From: an uncultured Muribaculaceae bacterium
Lineage (GTDB): Bacteria; Bacteroidota; Bacteroidia; Bacteroidales; Muribaculaceae
NCBI GenBank assembly: GCA_910583675.1
Contig: CAJTYH010000043.1
Location: 1-21,370 of the forward strand
Length of the DNA: 21,370 nucleotides
Direction of reading: 5' to 3'
Shown here: positions 13,739 through 21,370 of the stretch, piece by piece
How positions within the stretch are numbered: position 1 is the stretch's first letter
Layout: each line of letters starts with the position of its first letter
The notes under the pieces: model-generated
The model's input: only the letters and a program-made list of their open reading frames with translations
Told to the model about the DNA's origin: nothing
The model's database searches: none
Translations under genes and position numbers: made by a program

Positions 13739-16468
13739 TTAGAAAAGCCGTTCCTGGCCGGTTATCTGATCGCGCACCTCCTCGTCAGAAAGCACTTCCG
13801 GCTCTACCGTTTCCTCCGCCACCGTTTCCGTCTGCCCTTCAGCCTCCTCGAGGCTTTCGCGCTCGGCTGCAGCCGGATTCGGCTCTATCTCCTCTAGCGA
13901 GGCAAGCACCCATGTCGTAAGGCGCTTCCCTTTAGCCTTGAACGACTTTACACCTATGAATTCCGCCGCGTCTATCTCCATCGGCTCACGGAAGCTGTCA
14001 TTGCCTCCGAAAGTCACACGGAAACGCGCTCCCGGAGTATCGGTGAGGAGTATCATACTCGAGGCACCGTTCTCGCCGATAAAACGCTGGCGCTTGGCCG
14101 ACGGCTCGAACGGGAAACGCTTGATGTAGGGGTAACCTTGATCCGCATCGTTGAGGATGGCCGTCCACACATGCCCGGGACGGAATTTCTCTATACGCAG
14201 CAGATTATCGTCGTAATGGTTCGCAGCGTCGAACGAGGTCAGGTAGTATTCCCCGGTCTTGGTTATCACAAGCACCTTGTCCTCCCCGAGGAATTCCCCA
14301 AGGTAATTGCCGCGCCCGTCGTAATTCAGACGCAATACATCCGGATCGAACCACACCTTGCGTCCACCCAATGTAGAAGTGCCCTTTTCCTTGAGCGAAA
14401 AGCGGTGCACATCGTTGCGTGTGACTATGTTGCCCTGACTCTGCTTCCCCTTTATGCCAAGTTCCCCGAAATCCACGTCAATCTGCAGGGTTTTAAGTCG
14501 GGGCTTGGGCTTGAGTGTCACCTTCACCACCTCAGCCTCACCGTTGGGATTGGCAGAAAACCAGCATATGCGCGAACCTGGCTTCCCCTGGGTGAGATTG
14601 TAGACCTTGTCGCGGGTTATGCCTGTCACGGCAAAACGTTTCATATAGTATGTGCCGCCTCGGCCGTCCTGATATATGACGTTGTAGATCGTGCGGGTAT
14701 CGTTCTTGGTGAAAAGGCCTATATGACGTATGTTCTTGTCCACGAAAAGCTTTTCCGCCACACGCACCACCTTGTACGTGCCGTCGTTGTAAAATATGAT
14801 CACGTCGTTGAGCATAGAGCAGTTGAAAAGCGGCTCATCTTTCTTCAAGGCGGTACCGATGAAACCCTCCTCGCGATTGAAATACAGCTTCTCGTTGGCC
14901 TCGGCCACTCGTGACGCCTCTATGCTGTCGAAACCTCGTATGACGGTACGACGGGGATAACGCGCCCCGTATGTCTCTTTCAGATGCGTGAACCAGTCGA
15001 TGGTCACCTCTGTCATGGAAGCGAGCTTCCGCTCGAAATCGGCGATGCGCTCATTGTATAGCGCTATCTGACGGTCGGCCTCATCGGAGTTGAATTTCAA
15101 TATTCGCTTCATGCGGATCTCCAGAAGCCGCTTGAGGTCTTCGTCATTGATCTCCCTTACAAGCTGCTCCGCATACGGCTCAAAGCGTTTGTAGAGATGC
15201 GCCAGCACAGCCTCCAGATTCTCCCCTTGCTCGAATTCCCGATCCTTGTAGATGCGCTCCTCTATGAATATACGCTCCAACGATGCGAAATTGAGCTGTT
15301 CCTTTACCTCGTCAAGTTTTATCTGCAATTCGCGACGCAGAAGCTCTCGGGTACGCTCTGCACTGTGACGCAGAAGCTCGCTCACCGTCAGGAAGTGGGG
15401 CTTGTTGTCGCGGACCACACAGCAGTTTGGCGAAATAGCCACCTCGCAGTCGGTAAAGGCATAAAGCGCATCTATGGCTTTGTCGCTGGATGTCCCCGGA
15501 AGCAGGTGCACCACTATGTTGGCCTGTTCGGCAGTGTTGTCGTCAACCTTGCGTATCTTTATCTTACCTTTCTCGAAAGCCTTGAGAATGGAAGCTATGA
15601 CCACGCTCGTAGTCTTCCCATAAGGGATCTCGGTGATGGCAAGGGTCTTGTTGTCGATCTTTTCGATCTTGGCACGCACTTTAACCACACCGCCACGCTC
15701 GCCGTCGTTATAGCGGCTCACATCCACGAATCCGCCGGTAGAGAAGTCGGGATAGAGCGTGAACTCCTCCCCTCTCAGACAGGCGATGGACGCATCTATC
15801 AGTTCATTGAAATTATGAGGCAGGATCTTTGACGAGAGACCAACGGCAATACCCTCCACCCCCTGAAACAGCAGCAGCGGGAACTTCACCGGCAAGGATA
15901 CCGGCTCGTCGTTGCGCCCGTCGTATGAGGGCACCCAGTCGGTGATCTTGGCATTGTACAGGGTCTCGAGGGCGAACGCCGAAAGACGCGCCTCAATGTA
16001 TCGTCCGGCTGCGGCATCATCTCCGGTGAGCACATTTCCCCAGTTGCCCTGAGTGTCTACCAGCAGTTCTTTCTGGCCAAGCTGCACAAGTGCGTCCTTT
16101 ATGGATGCATCCCCGTGGGGATGATACTGCATGGTGCTCCCCACGATGTTGGCAACCTTGTTGAAACGTCCGTCGTCAAGGCTCTTCATCGTGTGGAGTA
16201 TTCGCCTCTGCACAGGCTTCAGACCGTCGTCGATGTGCGGCACGGCACGCTCCAGAATCACGTATGAGGCATAATCAAGAAACCAGTTCCGATACATGCC
16301 CCCGAGCCTCAGCTTGGCAGCCTCGGTACCTATGGTGGGAGGAAGCACTTCTACCTCTTCCTCCACTTCTGAAACCAGCTCTTCCATCCCTTGGCTGTCC
16401 GCTGCTACAGCCTCTTCAGGTTTTTCCGTTCCGTTATCGTCTATGGTATTATTATGCTCTTTTGTCAT
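13739..16468 (-). CDS. parC: DNA topoisomerase IV subunit A (ParC-type)
   Basis: This 909-aa protein is the DNA-cleaving subunit of a type IIA topoisomerase that separates linked chromosomes. The winged-helix/tower region starts at ~57 (NWFLDYASYVILERAVP), followed by DDGLKPVQRRIL, YHPHGDASIKDALVQ and catalytic Y157 in AAGRYIEARLS. The C-terminal half has beta-pinwheel-like repeats without a GyrA box (no QRRGG), which favours ParC over GyrA. Compared with E. coli ParC (752 aa), it has an acidic N-terminal extension (~1-45) and an acidic C-terminal tail (~860-909) ending GQERLF. At the position of the quinolone-linked Ser80 of E. coli there is A121, and D125 at Glu84. ATG 16468 is set by a promoter 25-30 bp upstream. 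It is the first gene of the operon. Confidence 0.92.
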   Translation of the reverse strand: MTKEHNNTIDDNGTEKPEEAVAADSQGMEELVSEVEEEVEVLPPTIGTEAAKLRLGGMYRNWFLDYASYVILERAVPHIDDGLKPVQRRILHTMKSLDDGRFNKVANIVGSTMQYHPHGDASIKDALVQLGQKELLVDTQGNWGNVLTGDDAAAGRYIEARLSAFALETLYNAKITDWVPSYDGRNDEPVSLPVKFPLLLFQGVEGIAVGLSSKILPHNFNELIDASIACLRGEEFTLYPDFSTGGFVDVSRYNDGERGGVVKVRAKIEKIDNKTLAITEIPYGKTTSVVIASILKAFEKGKIKIRKVDDNTAEQANIVVHLLPGTSSDKAIDALYAFTDCEVAISPNCCVVRDNKPHFLTVSELLRHSAERTRELLRRELQIKLDEVKEQLNFASLERIFIEERIYKDREFEQGENLEAVLAHLYKRFEPYAEQLVREINDEDLKRLLEIRMKRILKFNSDEADRQIALYNERIADFERKLASMTEVTIDWFTHLKETYGARYPRRTVIRGFDSIEASRVAEANEKLYFNREEGFIGTALKKDEPLFNCSMLNDVIIFYNDGTYKVVRVAEKLFVDKNIRHIGLFTKNDTRTIYNVIYQDGRGGTYYMKRFAVTGITRDKVYNLTQGKPGSRICWFSANPNGEAEVVKVTLKPKPRLKTLQIDVDFGELGIKGKQSQGNIVTRNDVHRFSLKEKGTSTLGGRKVWFDPDVLRLNYDGRGNYLGEFLGEDKVLVITKTGEYYLTSFDAANHYDDNLLRIEKFRPGHVWTAILNDADQGYPYIKRFPFEPSAKRQRFIGENGASSMILLTDTPGARFRVTFGGNDSFREPMEIDAAEFIGVKSFKAKGKRLTTWVLASLEEIEPNPAAAERESLEEAEGQTETVAEETVEPEVLSDEEVRDQITGQERLF

Positions 16469-16499
16469 CGCGTTCTTCCTGGTCTATGGCGTATGTCTG

Positions 16500-16531
16500 C
16501 AAAATTAGCATTTTTTTCTAAATTGCGCAAA
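16500..16531 (-). promoter_or_regulatory. Promoter of the parC operon
   Basis: On the reverse strand TTTG (16528-16531) is followed after exactly 20 nt by TAATTTTG (16500-16507), a full match to the Bacteroidetes consensus. The start point near 16493 gives a leader of about 25 nt before the parC ATG. TATATTTG at 16528-16535 is a second possible -7 box but has no upstream partner. Confidence 0.75.
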
Positions 16532-17032
16532 TATACTGATTATCAACACCATTTGAAAAGTTTTTAGGTGCTAATGGCGTACTTATTAAGAAGCTGGTAA
16601 AAAATGGCAGCGAATGGATTTGAGATATTTAGAAAGTGTTAGTTATTTTTGATGATTGTGATTCGGTTGTTTCCCCTATGGCCGCTTCCGTAATCATAGC
16701 ATTCCGGAAACCGGCTTCTGCTTACAATCATTTTTAGTCACTCAAAGAAAGTAAAATTTGCTTACTAAAGATTGCACGGGCATACTGCGGGGTGTACCAT
16801 GCCACTGACAGGCTGTTGCAGACCTTATAGGATGAAAGGAGTGCCTTCAAGCTACGAACACGAAGTTAAAGTAATTCAGGTTCTGATCTTGTCATATATT
16901 TAGCGGTTGAAGTAGATACTTAATTGCGAGTGCATAGTCGCAGGCGATCTGACTTCAACCGCTAAAAGGGTCACTTGAGTTAATGCTTACCTGTTACTCG
17001 TAATGATGGACATTTTAACCTTGCTATGATGA
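16532..17032. other. Gene-free stretch between parC promoter and the giant surface-protein gene
   Basis: Apart from the inverted repeat at 16899-16966, this roughly 500-bp segment holds nothing I can name. The longest frame beginning with a plausible ATG that I checked is 23 codons (near 16833, plus strand), and no frame resembles a transposase or other known protein. The base composition is more AT-rich than the genes on the left, so decayed sequence is possible. Confidence 0.5.
16899..16966. repeat. Perfect 15-bp inverted repeat with nested hairpin
   Basis: tttagcggttgaagt (16899-16913) and acttcaaccgctaaa (16952-16966) are exact reverse complements separated by 38 bp. The spacer holds a second, 5-bp inverted repeat, tgcga (16925-16929) and tcgca (16938-16942), centred in it. 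No T-run follows on either strand, so it is not a standard terminator. It could be a structured RNA, a protein binding site or the remains of a small mobile element. Confidence 0.7.
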
Positions 17033-17076
17033 CAAGAGGCTGCACCCTAAAACTTTAATTACGGCACAGCCTCTTG
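17033..17076 (-). terminator. Terminator-like hairpin after the giant surface-protein gene
   Basis: caagaggctg (17033-17042) and cagcctcttg (17067-17076) form a perfect 10-bp stem. As minus-strand RNA it extends by four more pairs, two of them G-U. It begins 19 bp after the stop of the gene at 17096-21193. The sequence after it (TCATCAT) is not a clean T-run, so its strength as a terminator is uncertain. Confidence 0.5.
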
Positions 17077-17095
17077 AAGATTAGAAGTCAGTGGT

Positions 17096-20000
17096 TTATT
17101 TGGTCATTATCTTGAATGCTGCTCCCGAAGAGAGGCGAACAAGAATCAAAGAACGCGATGGCAGATCGTTCACCCTCATGGCGTTACCGTACACGTCAAC
17201 CATCCTAATCAGCCGACCGGAAAGATCATAGATTACTGCACGCTGACCGTCGGCATTGTCTATGCGGATGCCATAGTCCATGGCTACGACATTTTCGGTT
17301 AAGGATGAAATTTCAATATCCTCCACACCGCTTGCTCCGATTACAAACGAGAGTTCATTGCCACTGAAATTGCCACTAAAGGTTTCAACAAACGGAGCAA
17401 TCTTGTAGCTGCCGTTAGGCAGCCCGGCCTCAGAAATGTTGAATACCATATCCTCGTCAGTCTTAACTTTCATGGCGTTAGCCGGCACGTTACGGACAGC
17501 TTCGTTGCCGTTGGTGCGCCAATAGTAATATCCGCATGAGAGTATGTCCTCGGAGCCGTAGTAGATGTAGCCCTGCAGCAGGATTGAGTTGGTGGCATGG
17601 TCAGTCCGGAGCACGGCATAGCACCCCGGTTCGTAATAGCAGAATTCTTTCTCCGTGCGGAACCACTTCCATCGCTTAGAGTAGCTCGTAGGGTTGTTGT
17701 AGGCGATATCCGAAATGATATTGCCCTCGGGATATTCGACGACACAACGGTAATAGTACCCCATTTCCGGATCAAGAAAGCCAGGTTTGAATGCAGTAAT
17801 CGCATTATTATCGTCATCGACTATTGCAGGGATAAACACGTGGTGTTCCCAAGTCTCATCCGAACCCTTGTACTCGAACCCAATCTTAGCATCGCTGTAT
17901 CGGTCACACTCTACATGACCGTGCAACCATGCCGAATTGTTTGAGATATGCGTTGCTTCGCCCGTCCGGACTACTATCGGCTTAGTCGTGGCATGAGCTA
18001 CACATGAAGCATAATAAGAGACCCCGGTATAGAAATTCCCTTTGGCATCCTTGACATATGGATAGATGTCATATTGTGTTCCGGGATTCAGGTACTTGAA
18101 TATAATAGTACCGCCGCCCGTTTCAGCCGGCACACGGTATTCTCCGATTTGGTAACCCCATTCTGTGGCTTCGATATCACCTGAATCAAATGCCGTGTTA
18201 TCATAATCAACGACGATAGCTGTCTGATAAGGTTCTGCTTTTATAGAAGGATAAGTTATTGGTGAGGTTGTTAAAGTTTGATCATCGATGATAGAGATAC
18301 CCGGATCTCCCTCTGCGGAATAATAATAGATGAAATACCTAAGTTGCTGATATGGTGAAAATCCCTCTATTGTACAGGGTTCATCCCATTTCATTTCAGC
18401 CGATTTATAGGCATCCTTCATTCCCGGAAGTTTCAGCACAATTCGGAAATGGCCGCCGGTAGCCCCATAAAGATTCACGTTCTCTTTGGTAAAAGTAACG
18501 GTATTCTGGGTAGTCTTGATGTTGAACTTGAATTTAGGAATAGGGGTCTTGAACTCTTGCGTGTAAAGGGTCTTATACACTGTACGCTCCCCACATACAG
18601 CTGTCAAACCGAACTCACGCCCGGAATTAAGGCCGGTGAGATGCACTTTATATTCAGATCCTGTAAATTCTGAAGTAACTACAGCATTCTTGTGTTCGGC
18701 ATTTGACATTCTGAAAGAAAGAGCTTCAGGAGCATCAGGAATTACAACTGGTGTAAAAGCAAAGTCTGCCGAGGTGGCTTGAATTGTGTTTTGAATATTA
18801 AAAGTCGAAAGGCATGTTTCAGCACCGACTTTAACCGGATTTTTACCGGCATACTTGATAGTATAATATATTTTATCTTTATCAACACATTCTCCCGGCA
18901 GAACGGTTATAATTTTTCCATCCTTAAGTTCTATATCATATGTTTCAATCCATTTGTCATAGACATAGTTTCCTCCCGAGTAATATAATTTATTGTCCAG
19001 ACATTTTAGGGTCTCATACTTGGCATCTCCGAGGTCTGCCTCCGCCTCCAAAACAAGATTGAAGTTCTCGTCAATTTTTACAATCTTTGTTGTTCCAATC
19101 TTCACATTCTTGGTGCGGTCATTGCGGGAAGGGGAATAAAAAGTCTTATTGGGATCGGATGCGCATATGGCATAAGCCCTAAATGTATAAGGCGAATCCA
19201 CATTCAGCCCCGTTAACGTCTGGTGCCACTTGCCTTCTGCGACTTCTCCGTCAAACGGATACCTTGAGCCTTTTTCATCCTCAAGGCCACATTCCATGAG
19301 TTCTGCAGTGCCACAATCCACAGTCAAGTCATATCTGATAGTTGACTGAGTCACCAGTGACAAAGCGATATTTAACTCAATCGGCTTTGTTGAAACTACA
19401 ATAGGCTCTGAATATGCTTTCGAATCGCAATTTTCAAGCAGCACGAAAGATTCAACAGAATATTGCGTATCGGGTTTGAGACGTTGGAGCACAAACTTAA
19501 TCTCACCAGACTCATTAGGCTCCACAACTTTTTCTACATAGTTGGTCGTTCCTGCGAGGGCATACCGGAAACCGGCCTCTTTGATTTTACCATCGCCGCC
19601 ATCAACTACAGCACTCAAAGAAAGACTAGTCTGCGTAGTTTCAGCGGTTACCGTACCAGGAATACCGTTTAAGGTCTCGAATTCGTAATTACGTGTCGGC
19701 CCACTGGGAACACAGAGATTGATAAACAAAGGAATCTGATCAAATATATTGCCATTTGTTTCGATAAACGGAATCACAAAGTATTTTGTACTTGGCGATA
19801 GATTTGAAAAAACTGCAGTACTGTTTGGAGAGTCAAGGTATATCGTTTCAAGACGAGACTGTATGGATTTCGCAACATTTGCCGCGAGTTTTTCGAATCG
19901 CAAATTTACCGTCAGCGAGTAAGGACTGTACAAATTTCCTTCATTGTTGTGAGGAGTAATTGTGAAGGAATTTTGACCTGCGGGGAATTCTCTTTCATAG

Positions 20001-21193
20001 GTCACAGTGCCAGTTCTTGAATTAAAACTAACATCAAATGGAGCGGATATTTCCGCACTGCAATATGATGTGCTGCTATAGTTATAAATCCAGTAACCTT
20101 TGATGGTTGCCTTTAGAGTGACTTTGACCGGGGTACGCGATGTGAATGTGAATGTTGCCGGCTTGCCGGAAGTATCCGTATAACCGTCCCAACCGTCAAT
20201 ATTTACGTCATATTCCAATTCGTCTTCTCCAGCTCCCCGGGAAAGGATATATCCATACCGGATTCCATCGGATTCACCAATTTTAAAATTGCCGCCCACC
20301 TCTACCGAAGTCTGTTGAGGATAGAAGTCAAGAGCAAAGTCATTGGAGCCGGAAGGACTGACACAGGATGGTTCCTTTACTGCAAAATTGCGCAATTGAC
20401 TATAAACTTTCTCCCCATCGGGCATTTCAGCAATTAGCCGAGCTGTGAATTTTGCAGAATTATATCTACCTACGAAAAGATTTTTAAGGACAAGAGATTC
20501 GCTCCATATTTCGGGATAGTCAACCCATTGCACATTGTTGTCCGCATCACTGAAATGGATTTCGACATTACGTATTTTGACTATTCCGGAACCGACTACG
20601 TTCCCTGCTCGAGTATTCTCGAACCTGATCCCGAATGCGCCTTTTGGCAAGACAACACTTTCAGGAGTCCAAGCATTATATCCGGCTATCTCAGCGGCCA
20701 CTTTTTGAACATTCACTCCGTTCTCAACGATGGTGTAAACCAATTTGAAAGAATCCGAGGCCTCATCGGTATCAATCGCCCACTCAAAAGATAATTCCGT
20801 ATCTTCTGCCAATGTATTTGTAGTAGACATAATTTCCAGATAGTCCCCTGTCTTATCTGTTTTTACGCCACCACCTTCCAAAGCAGTACAATCACTCCAA
20901 TTTGTGTGTCCCCAAGGATCACGTGAGAATCCTATATCGACATAATCCGAATAAGGTGAGGTAACCTCTGAATTATTTACATGATTTCCTAAAGCCAGCT
21001 GTAGGCGGGGATTGATTGCGCCCTCAGGGATTGAAGATGTGAATTTAGCTCCTCCTACAGTAATGTCGGTCGGCACCGACAGTTCGGCATGCTGATAGGA
21101 ATAGGCGTTGACCGCAAACAATAGCATTAAAGCCGTAACTGTCATAAATCTGCCGATTCCGAGATCTTTACGCAGGGGTGTGTAGTGTTTCAT
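17096..21193 (-). CDS. Giant secreted multi-beta-sandwich (FN3-like) protein with T9SS-type C-terminal domain
   Basis: This 1365-aa protein begins with a Sec signal (RFMTVTALMLLFAVNAYS). Residues ~80-215 look like a jelly-roll region similar to choice-of-anchor domains (SDYVDIGFSRDPWG, LSFEWAIDTDEASDSFKLVY). The rest is a string of about ten Ig/FN3-like modules, recognisable from repeated strands such as LNSGREFGLTAVC, LNPGTQYDIYPYVKD, LNVDSPYTFRAYA and LKPDTQYSVESFV. The last ~70 residues (VIYDLSGRLIRMVDVYGN and a final AAFKIMTK) fit a T9SS-type sorting domain. It should therefore be exported through the outer membrane and displayed or released; no catalytic motif is visible. ATG 21193 is preferred to the TTG one codon upstream. 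A structured RNA element and a six-codon ORF precede it, and a hairpin follows it. Confidence 0.82.
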   Translation of the reverse strand: MKHYTPLRKDLGIGRFMTVTALMLLFAVNAYSYQHAELSVPTDITVGGAKFTSSIPEGAINPRLQLALGNHVNNSEVTSPYSDYVDIGFSRDPWGHTNWSDCTALEGGGVKTDKTGDYLEIMSTTNTLAEDTELSFEWAIDTDEASDSFKLVYTIVENGVNVQKVAAEIAGYNAWTPESVVLPKGAFGIRFENTRAGNVVGSGIVKIRNVEIHFSDADNNVQWVDYPEIWSESLVLKNLFVGRYNSAKFTARLIAEMPDGEKVYSQLRNFAVKEPSCVSPSGSNDFALDFYPQQTSVEVGGNFKIGESDGIRYGYILSRGAGEDELEYDVNIDGWDGYTDTSGKPATFTFTSRTPVKVTLKATIKGYWIYNYSSTSYCSAEISAPFDVSFNSRTGTVTYEREFPAGQNSFTITPHNNEGNLYSPYSLTVNLRFEKLAANVAKSIQSRLETIYLDSPNSTAVFSNLSPSTKYFVIPFIETNGNIFDQIPLFINLCVPSGPTRNYEFETLNGIPGTVTAETTQTSLSLSAVVDGGDGKIKEAGFRYALAGTTNYVEKVVEPNESGEIKFVLQRLKPDTQYSVESFVLLENCDSKAYSEPIVVSTKPIELNIALSLVTQSTIRYDLTVDCGTAELMECGLEDEKGSRYPFDGEVAEGKWHQTLTGLNVDSPYTFRAYAICASDPNKTFYSPSRNDRTKNVKIGTTKIVKIDENFNLVLEAEADLGDAKYETLKCLDNKLYYSGGNYVYDKWIETYDIELKDGKIITVLPGECVDKDKIYYTIKYAGKNPVKVGAETCLSTFNIQNTIQATSADFAFTPVVIPDAPEALSFRMSNAEHKNAVVTSEFTGSEYKVHLTGLNSGREFGLTAVCGERTVYKTLYTQEFKTPIPKFKFNIKTTQNTVTFTKENVNLYGATGGHFRIVLKLPGMKDAYKSAEMKWDEPCTIEGFSPYQQLRYFIYYYSAEGDPGISIIDDQTLTTSPITYPSIKAEPYQTAIVVDYDNTAFDSGDIEATEWGYQIGEYRVPAETGGGTIIFKYLNPGTQYDIYPYVKDAKGNFYTGVSYYASCVAHATTKPIVVRTGEATHISNNSAWLHGHVECDRYSDAKIGFEYKGSDETWEHHVFIPAIVDDDNNAITAFKPGFLDPEMGYYYRCVVEYPEGNIISDIAYNNPTSYSKRWKWFRTEKEFCYYEPGCYAVLRTDHATNSILLQGYIYYGSEDILSCGYYYWRTNGNEAVRNVPANAMKVKTDEDMVFNISEAGLPNGSYKIAPFVETFSGNFSGNELSFVIGASGVEDIEISSLTENVVAMDYGIRIDNADGQRAVIYDLSGRLIRMVDVYGNAMRVNDLPSRSLILVRLSSGAAFKIMTK

Positions 21194-21196
21194 CAA

Positions 21197-21217
21197 TTAA
21201 TATCTTGCCGCAGTCAT
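21197..21217 (-). CDS. Possible six-codon upstream ORF in the leader of the giant gene
   Basis: GAGAGG precedes an ATG at 21217 that opens MTAARY and stops with TAA one codon before the alternative TTG of the main gene. The frame is the same as that of the giant protein. Its purine-rich site is better placed than anything ahead of the main ATG, so reinitiation or translational control is possible. It could equally be chance. Confidence 0.2.
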   Translation of the reverse strand: MTAARY

Positions 21218-21244
21218 CCTCTCGTTGGCGTTTGCTTTTGTACG

Positions 21245-21370
21245 AAAAAAGCGTAGGAATCTGTATCTGTTACCGTCCTTCTGTTAGAGGCTTCTCGCAT
21301 TGCCTAATCGAAGTTGGACGGCAACGCAGAAGCCCACGCTTGTATATGCAATCAATGCGTCCGGCTATAT
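21245..21370 (-). ncRNA. Structured RNA element (candidate attenuator/riboswitch-like leader or small RNA)
   Basis: The minus strand between the window edge and the giant gene folds extensively. Helix P1 pairs 21333-21341 with 21249-21257 (9 bp, one G-U) and is directly followed by a U-run (21245-21250). Helix A pairs 21320-21334 with 21289-21304 (15 bp, one bulged G, one G-U) with a 15-nt loop. Helix B pairs 21316-21325 with 21269-21278 (10 bp, one G-U). A and B share six bases and compete, or B may shorten to a pseudoknot with the loop of A. A further complement (21353-21359 with 21296-21302) also competes for helix A. No TAnnTTTG box lies between the U-run and the ATG, so transcription of the giant gene probably reads through this element. 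I do not recognise a known riboswitch class. The 5' end may lie outside the window. Confidence 0.6.

Noticed and set aside
14138..14914. 258-codon open frame on the plus strand inside parC
   Set aside because: Lies fully opposite conserved ParC pinwheel sequence and shows no recognisable protein motif.
16833..16904. 23-codon ORF MKGVPSSYEHEVKVIQVL… in the gap upstream of parC
   Set aside because: Very short, no promoter box, and it runs into the inverted repeat; no family resemblance. A transposase remnant was considered but cannot be supported.
16899..16966. Inverted repeat considered as ends of an insertion sequence
   Set aside because: The arms are only 38 bp apart with nothing coding between them, and I see no target duplication.

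Overview
The window looks like a chromosomal segment from a Bacteroidales bacterium, most likely of the Muribaculaceae type. The evidence is several promoters of the Bacteroidetes form (TAnnTTTG -7 box, often with TTG or TTTG about 20 nt upstream), many secreted lipoproteins, a DUF3316-like protein, and two very large secreted proteins ending in a type IX secretion (T9SS)-like C-terminal domain. The family-level assignment is inference; the phylum-level one is solid.

Left part (1-3835, minus strand). A tRNA operon Thr(TGT)-Tyr(GTA)-Gly(TCC) runs off the left edge behind a clear promoter. A 1076-aa secreted multidomain adhesin-like protein follows, with its own terminator hairpin. Middle left (4090-6417, plus strand). 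A three-domain Xaa-Pro aminopeptidase and a gamma-carbonic-anhydrase-like hexapeptide protein form a short operon. Its likely terminator lies inside the 3' coding end of the convergent ABC ATPase gene. The gap between these converging genes is a string of different short tandem repeats that covers both stop codons.

Centre (6578-16531). On the minus strand one promoter drives parC, a DUF3316-like barrel candidate, an S41 protease lipoprotein and a metal-chelate-type substrate-binding lipoprotein, each overlapping or within 13 bp of the next. The matching FecCD-type permease and FecE-type ATPase lie further left on the same strand. Between the binding protein and the permease sits an oppositely oriented, more AT-rich unit: a streptopain-like C10 cysteine protease lipoprotein, a BACON-like lipoprotein, and possibly a 41-codon ORF, all linked by ATGA overlaps. 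The simplest reading is that this protease unit was inserted into a binding-protein/permease/ATPase operon, and that the permease now uses its own promoter.

Right part (16532-21370). A 627-bp gap upstream of parC has no recognisable gene but contains a perfect 15-bp inverted repeat with a nested hairpin, and a terminator-like hairpin. It is followed by a 1365-aa T9SS-type secreted protein built of beta-sandwich modules. Upstream of that gene is a strongly structured RNA element with competing helices, a possible pseudoknot, a terminal helix and a U-run, followed by a six-codon upstream ORF. This leader, or small RNA, is the most promising undescribed element here; the C10 protease/BACON-like unit is second.
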